DNA from: Cladophialophora immunda
Taxonomy: Eukaryota > Ascomycota > Eurotiomycetes > Chaetothyriales > Herpotrichiellaceae
DNA length: 64,000 bases
Direction: 5' to 3'
NCBI RefSeq assembly: GCF_000835495.1
Contig: NW_015622542.1
Span: 2,068,485 to 2,132,484 of the forward strand
Shown: piece by piece, positions 34,941 to 44,789 of the stretch
Layout of the letters: each line of letters starts with the position of its first letter
Position numbering within the stretch: position 1 is the stretch's first letter
Notes under the pieces: model-generated
Seen by the model: only the letters and a program-made list of their open reading frames with translations
What the model was told of the DNA's origin: nothing
The model's database searches: none
Translations under genes and position numbers: made by a program

Positions 34941-35528
34941 TCAAGATTCCCCCCTTTTTATTGTTTGGTTCATGTCACCCCTCCAGGTTTGACGAGAGGG
35001 AGGAACAGAACCAGGAAAACGAAAGCAGCGACCCTTTTTGTTTGCATGCATAGCAGATTCCAGCATCCACAGAGAAATGTGTGGATAGAGAGAGCACATT
35101 GTACAGCCATTTTTAGTCTATTGTTTAGTTTCTAGAGCTCGAAGCGAAAAGATAGGCCTCCAGTCCTACTGTAGAGAAAAAAAAATCCCAATTGTGGTTT
35201 TTGCCTCAAATTTCCGTTAATCTGATTTTTCCCGAGTTTGATCCGTCCCTTTCGACCAAGTGGTGGTCTACACCAAATGAGAGGTCTTAGATGAATCTCC
35301 TACAATCACCGCCCACATGTGGGGGATGTGCAGATAATGTATCGACTTTCGTTCCGCCGTGTGCCACCAGGGTGCCAGAGCTGTATATCGCTGAGTTGAC
35401 ACCTTTGCCGAAACCGGCCTTGAGCCGGTTGCGCGTTATTTCTCGAGACTGCTCCCTGAGCCATTTAATCCCGTTCAGCGTTTTCGTGTCACCACGAAAC
35501 CCCTCTCCCAGATGATTTTCCCTCCAGC
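34941..35528. other. Intergenic between convergent protease and SDR genes
   Basis: No gene seen. An A-run lies at 35178-35186. Confidence 0.5.
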
Positions 35529-36485
35529 TCAAGCGGTCGACCACCCTTTATCAACCTTCAACTCGGCCCCATTGACACCCGGAGATGCCGCCAGAAACAG
35601 AATCGCCCTCGCCATGTCTTCCGGCGCACAGGTCCCCACCGCCGTCGCCATGGTCGGCATCACCATGTCCATCCCGACCTTGTCCGGGATGGATTTGCTG
35701 TTCTTCATGAGGTCCGTGCTCACGCCGCCGGGCAGCAGGATGTTGCACTGGATGCCCTCCTTGGCGTACATCCAGGCCGTGTTGCGCGAGAGGCCGAGCA
35801 GGGCGTGCTTGGAGGTCGTGTAGGCGACCCCCGCGGTGCCGCCTTTGATGGAAGCCAGGGACCCGACGTTGACGATGCGGCCCTTCTGTTCAGTCGGCTT
35901 GGTCAGGAAGTGGCCGATGCAGGCGCGCATCGTGTTGAAGGGCCCGTTGAGGTTGATGTTCATGACCCGGTTCCAGATCTGGTTGGACACGTCGCCGACT
36001 CGTTCTGGGAGTGGTACAAGGTGCGTCAGTTTTCCAGTGGAGGCAGTGAGGTTGGAAAGAGGGGTAGGAGGGGGCTCTGGTCAAGGGGAGGGGAATCTTT
36101 CTCACCAAACTGATCCATAACCCCGGCGACATTGACGAGGACGTCGATGGTGGACCACTTGTCCAGGACCTGCTTGATTGCCGCATTGACGGACTCCTCA
36201 GAAGAGACGTCACATTTGACATTAAGCCGTTGTCCATCAGCTGAGGCTGGGGCGTCGACAATGTCTAGTGCCGCGACTTTGGCGCCTTGTTCCAGAAACA
36301 ATTGAGCAGTCGCTGCGCCGATTCCGTTGGACGCCCCCGTCAGTACGATGACCTGTATGAATCAAGGGTGCATCAGTGTACATGAGACATTGACTTGGTC
36401 CCCAAAAAGCGAGAGGTGAGACGTTTCTTTGGTCTTCGAGAGCATGGAGTGAATGGCTTACCTTATCCTTGAAATCCGCCATCAT
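35529..36485 (-). CDS. Short-chain dehydrogenase/reductase
   Basis: Classical SDR, 248 residues from three exons: 36485-36462, 36352-36106 and 36004-35529. The start is MMADFKDK; the second ATG at 36482 is equally plausible. The cofactor motif TGASNGIG is at residues 13-20, with VNVAG in place of the usual NNAG. The catalytic set is Ser139 (VGSLAS), Tyr152 and Lys156 (AYTTSK). An acidic residue after beta-2 (ALDIVDAP) suggests preference for NAD(H). The C-terminus (GAELKVDKGWSTA) is typical of FabG-like and secondary-alcohol SDRs. Substrate cannot be told from sequence. No linked biosynthetic gene is adjacent. Confidence 0.88.
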
Positions 36486-37389
36486 GAGAGACTGGCATTG
36501 AATGATCTCGCCCACAAAGCGAGTTCGAGAGCATTGTTTATAAAGAACAAAGCCCCTCCTCATGTAGGTGCTGGGTACGTTCAAGTTGACGCAAGCTCAA
36601 TGGTCTGTTGGACCCTTGGCAGATCCTTGAAGCGTGTTCCTTACCTCTTCACACCTAGGGTACGGATTGTCAGCAATAAGCTAAGCCTGTGAGGGTCAGA
36701 ATGCAGAACAGAGGCGCCAATGCCGAATGGCGTGAGGCCCCAATCAGCACTTCTGGCCTTTCATCTGGACTCGGAAGCATCTTGGAGCTTTGGGGGATGC
36801 GGGGTCATTTGCATAAAAGTTATGAAATGAGCTGCAAGTGTGTCGATTCTCAATGACGGTGACTATTGGATGTCTGGCGGTGTAGCAGGAGTCTCGTGGC
36901 TGACGCGTGCTCACAAGCAACACTGCTCTCGCACAGAGCTATAGCATAGGATATCAAAGTCCCAGAGGGGTGGACATGTAAGGCTGAGGCAGTATGATAT
37001 ATTCGCAGAAGCATAGGAGTGTATTGTAAGGCTTGCAATCAAACATGCTCTCAACCCACTGTAGATTTGGGACATGAGATTGATACAATGAATAGAGCAT
37101 CTAGCCCACCTGCCATCCCTCGAGACAGTCCAAGTTGAGGAGAGCGCATCGACACAGTAAGGAGGGAAATGACCTGGTCTTGTCCCAATGCTCGTCCGTA
37201 GCCAAATCGGCCACCGGAGGTCAATGCGCCAAACCAGCACGTGCTGAGCCTGTCCAAACACTTTCCACCTGCATGGCTGCGTATGCCTCGCAACACTGAA
37301 GGATGACAGCTGGTCCGCTTTACTCTCCCAAGAGCCACTCGTCAACATTCTTTGGAATTGGCCGGCGGGCGAGATGAAATTCGTGCGAG
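36486..37389. other. Divergent intergenic between SDR and amino-acid transporter genes
   Basis: About 0.9 kb with no gene I can support; short minus-strand frames only. Confidence 0.45.
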
Positions 37390-39151
37390 ATGACCGCAGA
37401 TGACGAAGATTCTAATGGATCTGTTCAAGACCTCGCCAACGGCAAGCTCGAGGGCTACAGGCATCTCCTCGCATCTGCAGAGCATACGCCAAATGGGAGT
37501 GCAGGCTCTCCGACCGGCTCAGTCAACAATGACACTCGACCCCCCTCGCTGAGGCAGTCCTCCCTCTCCCATCCTCGCCCCGATGGCACCCCCCGAACGA
37601 CGAACCGAGTGCGGTTCGATATCGAAGAGCCCCCGAGTACGCAAGTCCCAGAAGAATGGGTTGACGACGAGGACTACCTCACTTCTCCCAGCCAGCACGC
37701 ACCCCTTTTGACAGACATTACTCCCCCGGCTCAGTCTCCCTTTCTCTCCGAATCCTTCCAACCAGAGGACCATCTACCGGACGCAAGACCTAAGAGTGGG
37801 ATGCGCAGTGCGTTTATGAACATGGCGAATTCAATCATTGGTGCCGGGATTATTGGTCAGCCATATGCTTTTCGACAAGCTGGCATGACCATGGGAATCA
37901 TACTGCTGGTGGTTCTAACAGTCACCGTCGACTGGACAATCCGTCTGATCGTGATCAACAGCAAACTTTCAGGAGCCGACTCCTTTCAGGCCACCATGCA
38001 GCATTGCTTTGGGTCCAGTGGGCTGGTTGCCATTTCGGTCGCACAGTGGGCGTTTGCATTTGGCGGGATGATAGCGTTTTGTATCATTGTCGGCGATACT
38101 ATTCCGCACGTTATCGAAGCATTGATCCCCGGACTGAGGGACGTCCCATTTCTATGGCTGCTGACCGACCGGAGAGCTGTCATTGTCCTTTTTATTCTGG
38201 GTATCAGCTGGCCATTGAGTCTGTACAGGGATATCGCAAAGGTGTGCATCTCTCAATGCAGGGACTGGGGGCAAAGCTAACGGCCGCAGCTCGCAAAGGC
38301 ATCTACATTGGCGTTGATCAGCATGCTGATCATCATTGTGACAGTCGTCACTCAGGGAGCCATTGTCGATTCAGAACTACGGGGGAATCTGTCAGGCCTG
38401 CTCTTCATCAATGACGGATTCTTTCAGGCCGTTGGAGTCATTTCATTTGGTACGGTTCCTCTCTACATGTGATTGCCGAATACTAATCTGTCTAGCTTTC
38501 GTCTGCCACCATAATTCCCTGCTGATCTACGGTTCTCTCAAAACACCTACTTTAGACCGATTCTCGACCGTGACCCATTACAGCACCTTCATCTCCCTGA
38601 TTGCCTGCCTTGTCATGGCTCTGGCAGGCTTCCTCACGTTCGGTGACAAGACCAAGGGCAACGTCCTGAACAATTTCCCGTCACAGGGTCATGTGGTGGT
38701 CCAGATCGCTCGATTGTGCTTTGGGCTCAACATGCTCACCACTCTTCCTCTTGAGTGTTTTGTCTGCAGAGAGGTCATGAACAACTACTGGTTCCCCGAA
38801 GAACCCTATCAGCCCAACCGGCATTTGATCTTCAGCAGCGCCCTGGTAGTCAGCGCCATGTCGATCAGCCTGATCACGTGCGACCTTGGAGCCGTTTTCG
38901 AGCTGATCGGAGCGACCAGTGCGTGTGCACTGGCATATATTTTACCGCCATTGTGTTATATCAAGCTCAGTACTAGAAGCTGGAAGACAATACCAGCAGT
39001 GGCATGTATTGTATTTGGATTTGCTGTTATGACTGTGAGTTTGGTGCTGGCTATGAAGAAGATTATCAAAAGTAAGTGGTCACTCGATACAGTCAACTTT
39101 CCCACCACTGACATGGCTTCCTCAGACGAAGGCGAGCCCCATCAATGCTAG
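37390..39151 (+). CDS. Avt-type vacuolar amino-acid transporter (AAAP/SLC38 family)
   Basis: A polytopic amino-acid/proton transporter of 537 residues. Exons: 37390-38241, 38290-38449, 38496-39071 and 39126-39151. The first 135 residues are a hydrophilic, Ser/Pro-rich cytosolic N-terminus. The membrane part opens with SAFMNMANSIIGAGIIGQPYAFRQAG, the signature first helix of the AAAP family, followed by about ten further helices (such as VAQWAFAFGGMIAFCIIVGD and ALVVSAMSISLITCDLGAVFE). The fold and N-terminus resemble yeast Avt2-Avt7 proteins that export amino acids from the vacuole, but direction and substrate are not predictable. The last intron (39072-39125, 54 nt) is 3n long and stop-free, so retention would only add 18 residues near the C-terminus. 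Confidence 0.87.
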
Positions 39152-41117
39152 ATCGATAGATATGAGGAAGACAGGCATAATTTCTGAGCCAAGTTCCACC
39201 TACCCTGTCCCATGCAAACACTAGAATGAGTAATTTGCCGGATCCTTTCCTTGCACTCACCACAGCCGAAATGGGCACTCCTTTAAAATCCTTGGCGCAG
39301 TCTCGCATCTTCGATATCATCATGCCCCCGAAACGCAATAGAGTCTGGACCAGAATGCGAAGTCAAGACAGCAGTCGGCCCCGAGGCTGATGTAGATGCG
39401 ATGTTCGATACTACTGTCGAAAAGGGGGTCATGGCTATGGAGCGCTGTACTCGGTCATGTACATTTGCAGGTGGCCTTGGACCTTCATGTCGCCAAGCGT
39501 ACCAAGAGCATAGACATGGGACCCCTTTGGTTGTCGCTAGCAGTCGACGACGAGGGGACTCGCGCCGGACTCTCCTTGGTATCAATTTCCCCAAGTACAT
39601 GCCCCTGAGGATCTTTTACAATGTGAATTGGCATCGTGAATTTCGTGAAATTGGATGGTGAACGCCTTCGTGACGATCAGAGTGTATATAGGTCCGCTAT
39701 AGGGGGAAGAATTGTTCTCGTGAACACTGAATACAGAGCTGGACAGCGGATGAGGCTTTGTTCAGTGATCCAAAAGTAGAGGACTGAGCCTCAGGGGAGC
39801 ACTGACAAGGCTTCGACTAAAATGGCGCCCGAGTTAATTGTAGATAGCCTTATCCTCTTCTCTCCGAGGCGCAGAGAGAATCCAACAAAAGGAGGAATGG
39901 GAACAAAATGATCGTCGTCGCTTATTTAACATGGCTTAAAGTCGCGCTTTAAAGTACCACGAGAGAGAAACCTTGAGCAACGCGTCTCAGATGCGACCAA
40001 TGTTCGTGTATCTAGACGCACGCCAACCGCGGCCTTCCGAAATGATATGCATATTATTCGCGCTACACATTTGCCCAGATTACCGATCGGATGCGTCGCA
40101 TAGTGAACGATGGTTTGAGCTTCGTCGATATCCGCTTCCAGGCTAATTACGTACCAGCATTAATCGCTTATCCGACACGCCGAGCAGGTTGGAGACGAGG
40201 TAATTCTCCGTACAGATCGGTAGGCACGTCGGTTGAAACCAAAGCGCCTTCATCTCATGTGCCGGGGGTGTGCTGGTATGTGACATGCTCGGCGGCCTTT
40301 TCCATGTGGCCAGAGCGAGGAGAAGGAGCTTGGATGGGGAACTGGAGTGTTTGAGGGCCTGGTCGATATGACGACGAAGGAAGCAGACAGCCACTTGGTG
40401 CCACAGTGCCACCCACAGCCTTGTTCAGGAGTCGGATACTCGATGACGCTAACTCTTTAAGGGGCTAAGTGGACATCTAGCCTTGCGGCACCGGGCCAAT
40501 CATGTTGCGAATCTCACTCCCTCCCTCCGCTTCTCACGCCCCACCCGCCTCCTGTATTTCTTCGCACATCGTGCGACACTCTATTCGACCCTCCTGTTCA
40601 ACCAACCAAGCTTCCTGGGTCGGTCATCGTCTTTTGTTTCATACTGGATCTGCGCTCTGTTTTTCTCGTCTGGGGGCAAATGTCTGGGTTGGCCTGCTTA
40701 ATTCGCAACCTTCCGATGACCCTACAATTTCCTGGCACCACTGCCATGCGACACCCTCAAAATGGCAACTCCGCTCGCCGCCATCATTTACATGCTTTAT
40801 TCCTGCTCTTCAGTACATGTTTTTGTTCTTCTCTTGCTTCTTGTGTTCTCATCAACTCACCGTCACTCCTTTGAGCATTGCTTCAGACGTCCTAGAGACG
40901 TCAAGACACTCTTTTTTCGGTTCGATACCCCCCGTCACTCCTTTCCCCAAACTACATTCATTTTGTACCACCAAAGCGGGTTGATCTCGACGTAGACGAA
41001 GACCGTTCCAACCCCAGGCAGAAGAAGTTTTGACAACTTTGCACGGCACCGAGACGCGACAAAGACGACAAAGAATCTTGACGAGAAATAACGACTGAGA
41101 TCCAAAAGCTCCCCAAA
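39152..41117. other. Long intergenic before the mucin-like gene
   Basis: About 2 kb. A TATATA near 39685 and an ATG-initiated minus-strand frame from about 39636 hint at a small gene (see findings). The last 600 bp are pyrimidine-rich, like a fungal leader. Nothing else is supported. Confidence 0.4.
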
Positions 41118-42791
41118 ATGCATTTCCAGACTCTGTCACTTATGGTGGCGTGCTTGACGTTGGCGCAAGCACAGGCCCAGCCTGACGGGTTTCCTTTACG
41201 ACTACCTAAACGTCTACTATCGAGGGATGACACGGGCTTGTTGGGGGCGTTGCTAGGCTGGTCAGACTGGTCCGAGGCGGAGGCGTCGGCACCGACCACG
41301 TCCAACGCCATTGAAACCACGGCCACCAGCCCGTTGACAGCAGCAACCAGTCCACTAACAACTACAACCCACGCCACTGTCGAAGAGATCCCTACAAGCA
41401 GCACCACCACCACCACCACCACCACCACCTCATTGATTGGTCTGATCGATCCGGCATTAACCTCAACCACGGTATCATCCACAACGACTCCAGTGGTGTC
41501 TTCCTCGACAACCACAAGTACATCCATCAGCCCATTTATCAACATCGTCACAACCTCGTCCTCTACGACCAGCCCGTTGATGTCGACTTCAACGACTACG
41601 ACGATGACTCCGCTTGTTGATCCCGTCACGACATCGTCGTCAACCACGACGTCAGAGACAAGTTCGACCACCACTTCTGTTAGCCCGATTATTGAGGTTG
41701 TGACGACTTCGTCATCCACCACGACTTCGCTAACATCCTCTTCGACATCTACATCCATCAGCCCATTTATTGACGTCGTCACGACTTCGTCCTCGACGCT
41801 GGACCCAACCACGTCTTCCTCAACAACTTCTTCAACAACGACATCTGTCAGCCCGGTTATTGATCCTGTTTCGACTTCGACTTCGACCTCGACCTCGACC
41901 ACCACATCCATTGACGCAGTTGTGGAAGTCATCACCCCCACTACTACTTCTACCACCAGCACTGAATCATTGGCGGACCAGACAACGTCAACGTCGGACA
42001 GCACCGGCCTCACCGTGGCTGCGGCGACGGTTGATGCCACGTCCAGCGACAGCTCACCTGTAGCTGCAGAAACCACGAACTCGCCAATAGCCTGGTCGGA
42101 GTGGGCAGAATGGACGGTGTCAACTACTACCGTTTCATCTGGCGAAGAAGTTGCTGTGAGCACCACTGTCGAGGACACCACCTTTACCTTGACCATGGGC
42201 GCGGGAGAGTCGGCATCCGTGATCACGACCACGATGCACCTGACCAGGACGTTGACTCTGACGAGCACCATCTACGCCACCATCACTCGACCTTCCGGCA
42301 GCCCGGGCCCAGCTCCAGCCCCAGCTCCCGCTCCAGCTAGCCAGCAGGGATCCGGCGACAATAAGGAGGTCGCCGCGGCTACCACAGACGCCCCTGCAGG
42401 CAGCGAAGCCACAACCACCATCACTCTGCAATCCACCGTCACCGAGACGGTCACGATGGTCCCCGTCGAGACAGGCGCCGGCCACGGAGGTCCTTGCAGC
42501 ATCGAATATGTCACCGTCACCGAGGTGTCGCAAAGCACCGTCACCGTCACGGCGACACCGAGCGAGGAGAAGCCCGTCGCGGCTGAAGTCACCGTGACGT
42601 CGCCGGCGCCCGTGGCCGCGTTTGAGGTGTCCAGTTCGTCGACGAGCTCGACCCCCAGCACCACCAGTACCACCACCACCACCTCGGCATTGTTTGGGTT
42701 TGGGAACGGCACCGACACACGGATTGCCCGGGCAAGCTCCGGGTTCGTGACCATGTCCAAGTATGTTGCTCCAACGGGCTTGAAGCCATGA
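41118..42791 (+). CDS. Secreted Ser/Thr-rich mucin-like protein with tandem repeats
   Basis: Single exon, 557 residues. The signal peptide is MHFQTLSLMVACLTLAQAQAQ, followed by a Kex2-like site (LPKR). Residues about 95-290 are over 60 percent Ser/Thr and contain about six degenerate repeats of roughly 30 residues built on SP(F/I/V)I(N/E/D)(I/V/P)VTTSSST, surely heavily O-mannosylated. W-rich motifs flank the tract: GWSDWSE near residue 48 and AWSEWAEW near residue 327. The C-terminal third is less repetitive, with a Pro/Ala spacer (PGPAPAPAPAPA) and one PCSIEYVTVTEV segment. There is no hydrophobic C-terminal tail, so a GPI anchor is unlikely. Adhesin or wall protein is inference. A long minus-strand frame here is only its antisense. 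Confidence 0.8.
   Translation: MHFQTLSLMVACLTLAQAQAQPDGFPLRLPKRLLSRDDTGLLGALLGWSDWSEAEASAPTTSNAIETTATSPLTAATSPLTTTTHATVEEIPTSSTTTTTTTTTSLIGLIDPALTSTTVSSTTTPVVSSSTTTSTSISPFINIVTTSSSTTSPLMSTSTTTTMTPLVDPVTTSSSTTTSETSSTTTSVSPIIEVVTTSSSTTTSLTSSSTSTSISPFIDVVTTSSSTLDPTTSSSTTSSTTTSVSPVIDPVSTSTSTSTSTTTSIDAVVEVITPTTTSTTSTESLADQTTSTSDSTGLTVAAATVDATSSDSSPVAAETTNSPIAWSEWAEWTVSTTTVSSGEEVAVSTTVEDTTFTLTMGAGESASVITTTMHLTRTLTLTSTIYATITRPSGSPGPAPAPAPAPASQQGSGDNKEVAAATTDAPAGSEATTTITLQSTVTETVTMVPVETGAGHGGPCSIEYVTVTEVSQSTVTVTATPSEEKPVAAEVTVTSPAPVAAFEVSSSSTSSTPSTTSTTTTTSALFGFGNGTDTRIARASSGFVTMSKYVAPTGLKP
41401..41950 (+). repeat. Coding tandem repeats and ACC microsatellite in the mucin-like gene
   Basis: A CAC/ACC triplet run (about 41401-41430, encoding Thr) is followed by about six degenerate units of around 80-100 bp, recognisable by repeats of CATCAGCCCATTTAT(C/T)(A/G)A and GTCACGACTTCGTC-like blocks. 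Such tracts are prone to length change. Confidence 0.65.
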
Positions 42792-44041
42792 GGTGCTCGC
42801 ACACGAGGATCCTGCGGGAGTGAGGAGTCGTGCACGGAGATTGGAGAGGGAGAAAGAGACCAACTGCGGGCCATTAGTTGACCAGAGGGGGAGGGGCGGC
42901 GCTGGAGATATACCCACGGAGAGAGAGAGACAGAGCTATGTATTTGCTTTCCTGTACAAAAACCCACCTTTTTGTCAGCATTTGTTTTTCCTGGAGAAGG
43001 ACTTCGCTCGGAGATGGAAAAGATGTTTAGAGAGACGTATTTCAACGCTGTTACAGTACTCCACGACGTGAACCAGCTTCGCCAGATGTTTTTTTTTTTT
43101 GGTCAGTCTCGCCATGACAATTGAAATGAACTATCAATCAATATCACCTTTTTTTGGTTTTGTATTTTTATCTGTACATAGCTAGCTATAGGTACCTAGG
43201 TACTCGTGTATCTTAATGATAAGTGGTCGCAAACTGCACGATGACGATGACTGTGTATGTGATGTGGTTTGCCAGTCGTTTTGCCTCTCATGCTCCCTAT
43301 CGATTCCACGCCTCTTTTGCCGACGAGGCTTTTGGATCGATCGGCCTTTTCCAAGTTTTCGGCACTGCGAACCCCACACGGTGTTGGATATGTACCTTTC
43401 TTCGCGAGCTTGTATGGCACTTGGCTTTCAGTCAGCTGGGATGGATTGGTGGATGGGTGGATGCATGACCTGGGCCCCGTCGTATCCGTTGGTGCCGTGC
43501 AGTAACCAGTGGCTCGCTCGCAAAGCGGCCGGGGCTCTTTACCTATTAGTGGGCTACCTAGGTGCCTAGGGATAACCTGGTAATCTGGTAGGGGTTCCCT
43601 CCCCGCCACCAACCGCCACCCTTTTGCCCCGCATTGGTGATGCAGCCCCCAAAACAGCGTCACCAGCGTCACCACCACGTGAGAGACGTAGCTCCTGCTT
43701 GCACCCTTTACCTCCCTCGCTACATCGCAACGCATCGCGGGCTCAAGCTATGACGCACAGTGATGTCGTCAGATCTTCCCAGCAAGATGGATCGTCCCCA
43801 AGGCACTGCACCTACTGTCACGTCGCTATCGTCGAACACCAGGACCCTTAAGGGGAGGGGGGGCTCAACCGTAAAGTTCATATATTGTCCGTGATCCTCC
43901 CCTCCCTTCCCTGGATACCTTTCTCGTCATAGAGAATCTACCTGCAATCAAGTCACACCCACGACGAAAGACAGAGTTGTTTTGTATAGCCTCCCACCGC
44001 ACACATCACCCTGAGCTCGAGGTAAGAGAAGTCGGCCCACG
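42792..44041. other. Intergenic: mucin-like 3' region and promoter of the disordered protein
   Basis: No gene seen. T-runs are at 43090-43099 and 43150-43155. Stress-element-like AGGGG words (43851-43860) sit before TATAT at about 43880, followed by a CT-rich leader. Confidence 0.5.
43851..43860 (+). promoter_or_regulatory. Two AGGGG (STRE-like) words upstream of the disordered protein gene
   Basis: AGGGGAGGGG about 180-190 bp upstream of the ATG, within a CCCTTAAGGGG palindrome and 20 bp before a TATA-like TATAT. Msn2/4-type factors bind AGGGG. Motif-only inference. Confidence 0.3.
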
Positions 44042-44789
44042 ATGGAAGCTGCAAAGAACGCCATCAACCACGTTCTGGGGTATAACAAGGAAGAGGTGAG
44101 TTCACCACCCTTCTCCCACTGACAGGACCTAACTGACAACCATGTAGTCCTCAGACGACCAAACTCACCACACTCAGTATGAGAGGACTCCTGCACCATA
44201 TCGTTGCGACCCGGACAGCTGACTCTTGTTCTCTAGCCATCATCTCCCCGGTCATCACAAGAATGATGAGCCCACCAGTAACGACACGGGTTCAGCCGCA
44301 ACCGACACGCCCTCCAAGCCCGTCTCGGCAGGAAACAGCGGCAGCAATGACCAACAAGGCACCTCCCAGGACCTCGACCGCGTCCAATCCCCCAAACAGG
44401 GCCCTGACCCGGCCCTCGTCGGCGAACCCAACCCCACCGACAAGCTGTCCGGCACCGCCGCCCCTGGCAGCCACAGTGCCGTGTTCGGGTTGACCCCGGA
44501 CGGCAAGAAGGTCAGTGACACCTCTCACGGCAGTTCGGCCCCCAAGCCTGCACACAGCAGCGAGACCGCCGTGGGCGGAGGGAAGAAAGAAGCAGGCGGC
44601 GATACCAGTTCTCGGGCCACAGCCAGTGGCGAGGTGGGCGAGCAGATGCACAAGGCTGGGGCAGATCAGGGTGCCAAGGGTCTGCAGAGGACGGACCCTG
44701 CGCCGGAACCTGCTGGTGGTGACGGTAAGCCGGGAGCAGGTGTCACGGGGCTGCAACAGGGCAGCGGCAAGGTTGAGCCTGGGAACTAG
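44042..44789 (+). CDS. Small disordered hydrophilic protein, His-rich N-terminus
   Basis: Three exons (44042-44095, 44148-44176, 44237-44789) give 211 residues. It starts MEAAKNAINHVLGYNKEE, a short amphipathic helix, followed by a His cluster (QTHHTHHLPGHHK) created across the second splice junction. The remainder is Gly/Ser/Pro/Asp/Lys-rich with almost no hydrophobic residues: low complexity and probably disordered. No signal peptide. Its composition resembles fungal stress-induced hydrophilins, and STRE-like words lie upstream, but I cannot name a family. The middle exon of 29 nt is the weakest part of the model; all frames agree. Confidence 0.7.

Noticed and set aside
40958..42271. 437-codon Val-rich minus-strand frame
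   Set aside because: Complement of the Ser/Thr repeats of the mucin-like gene; repeats make long antisense frames.
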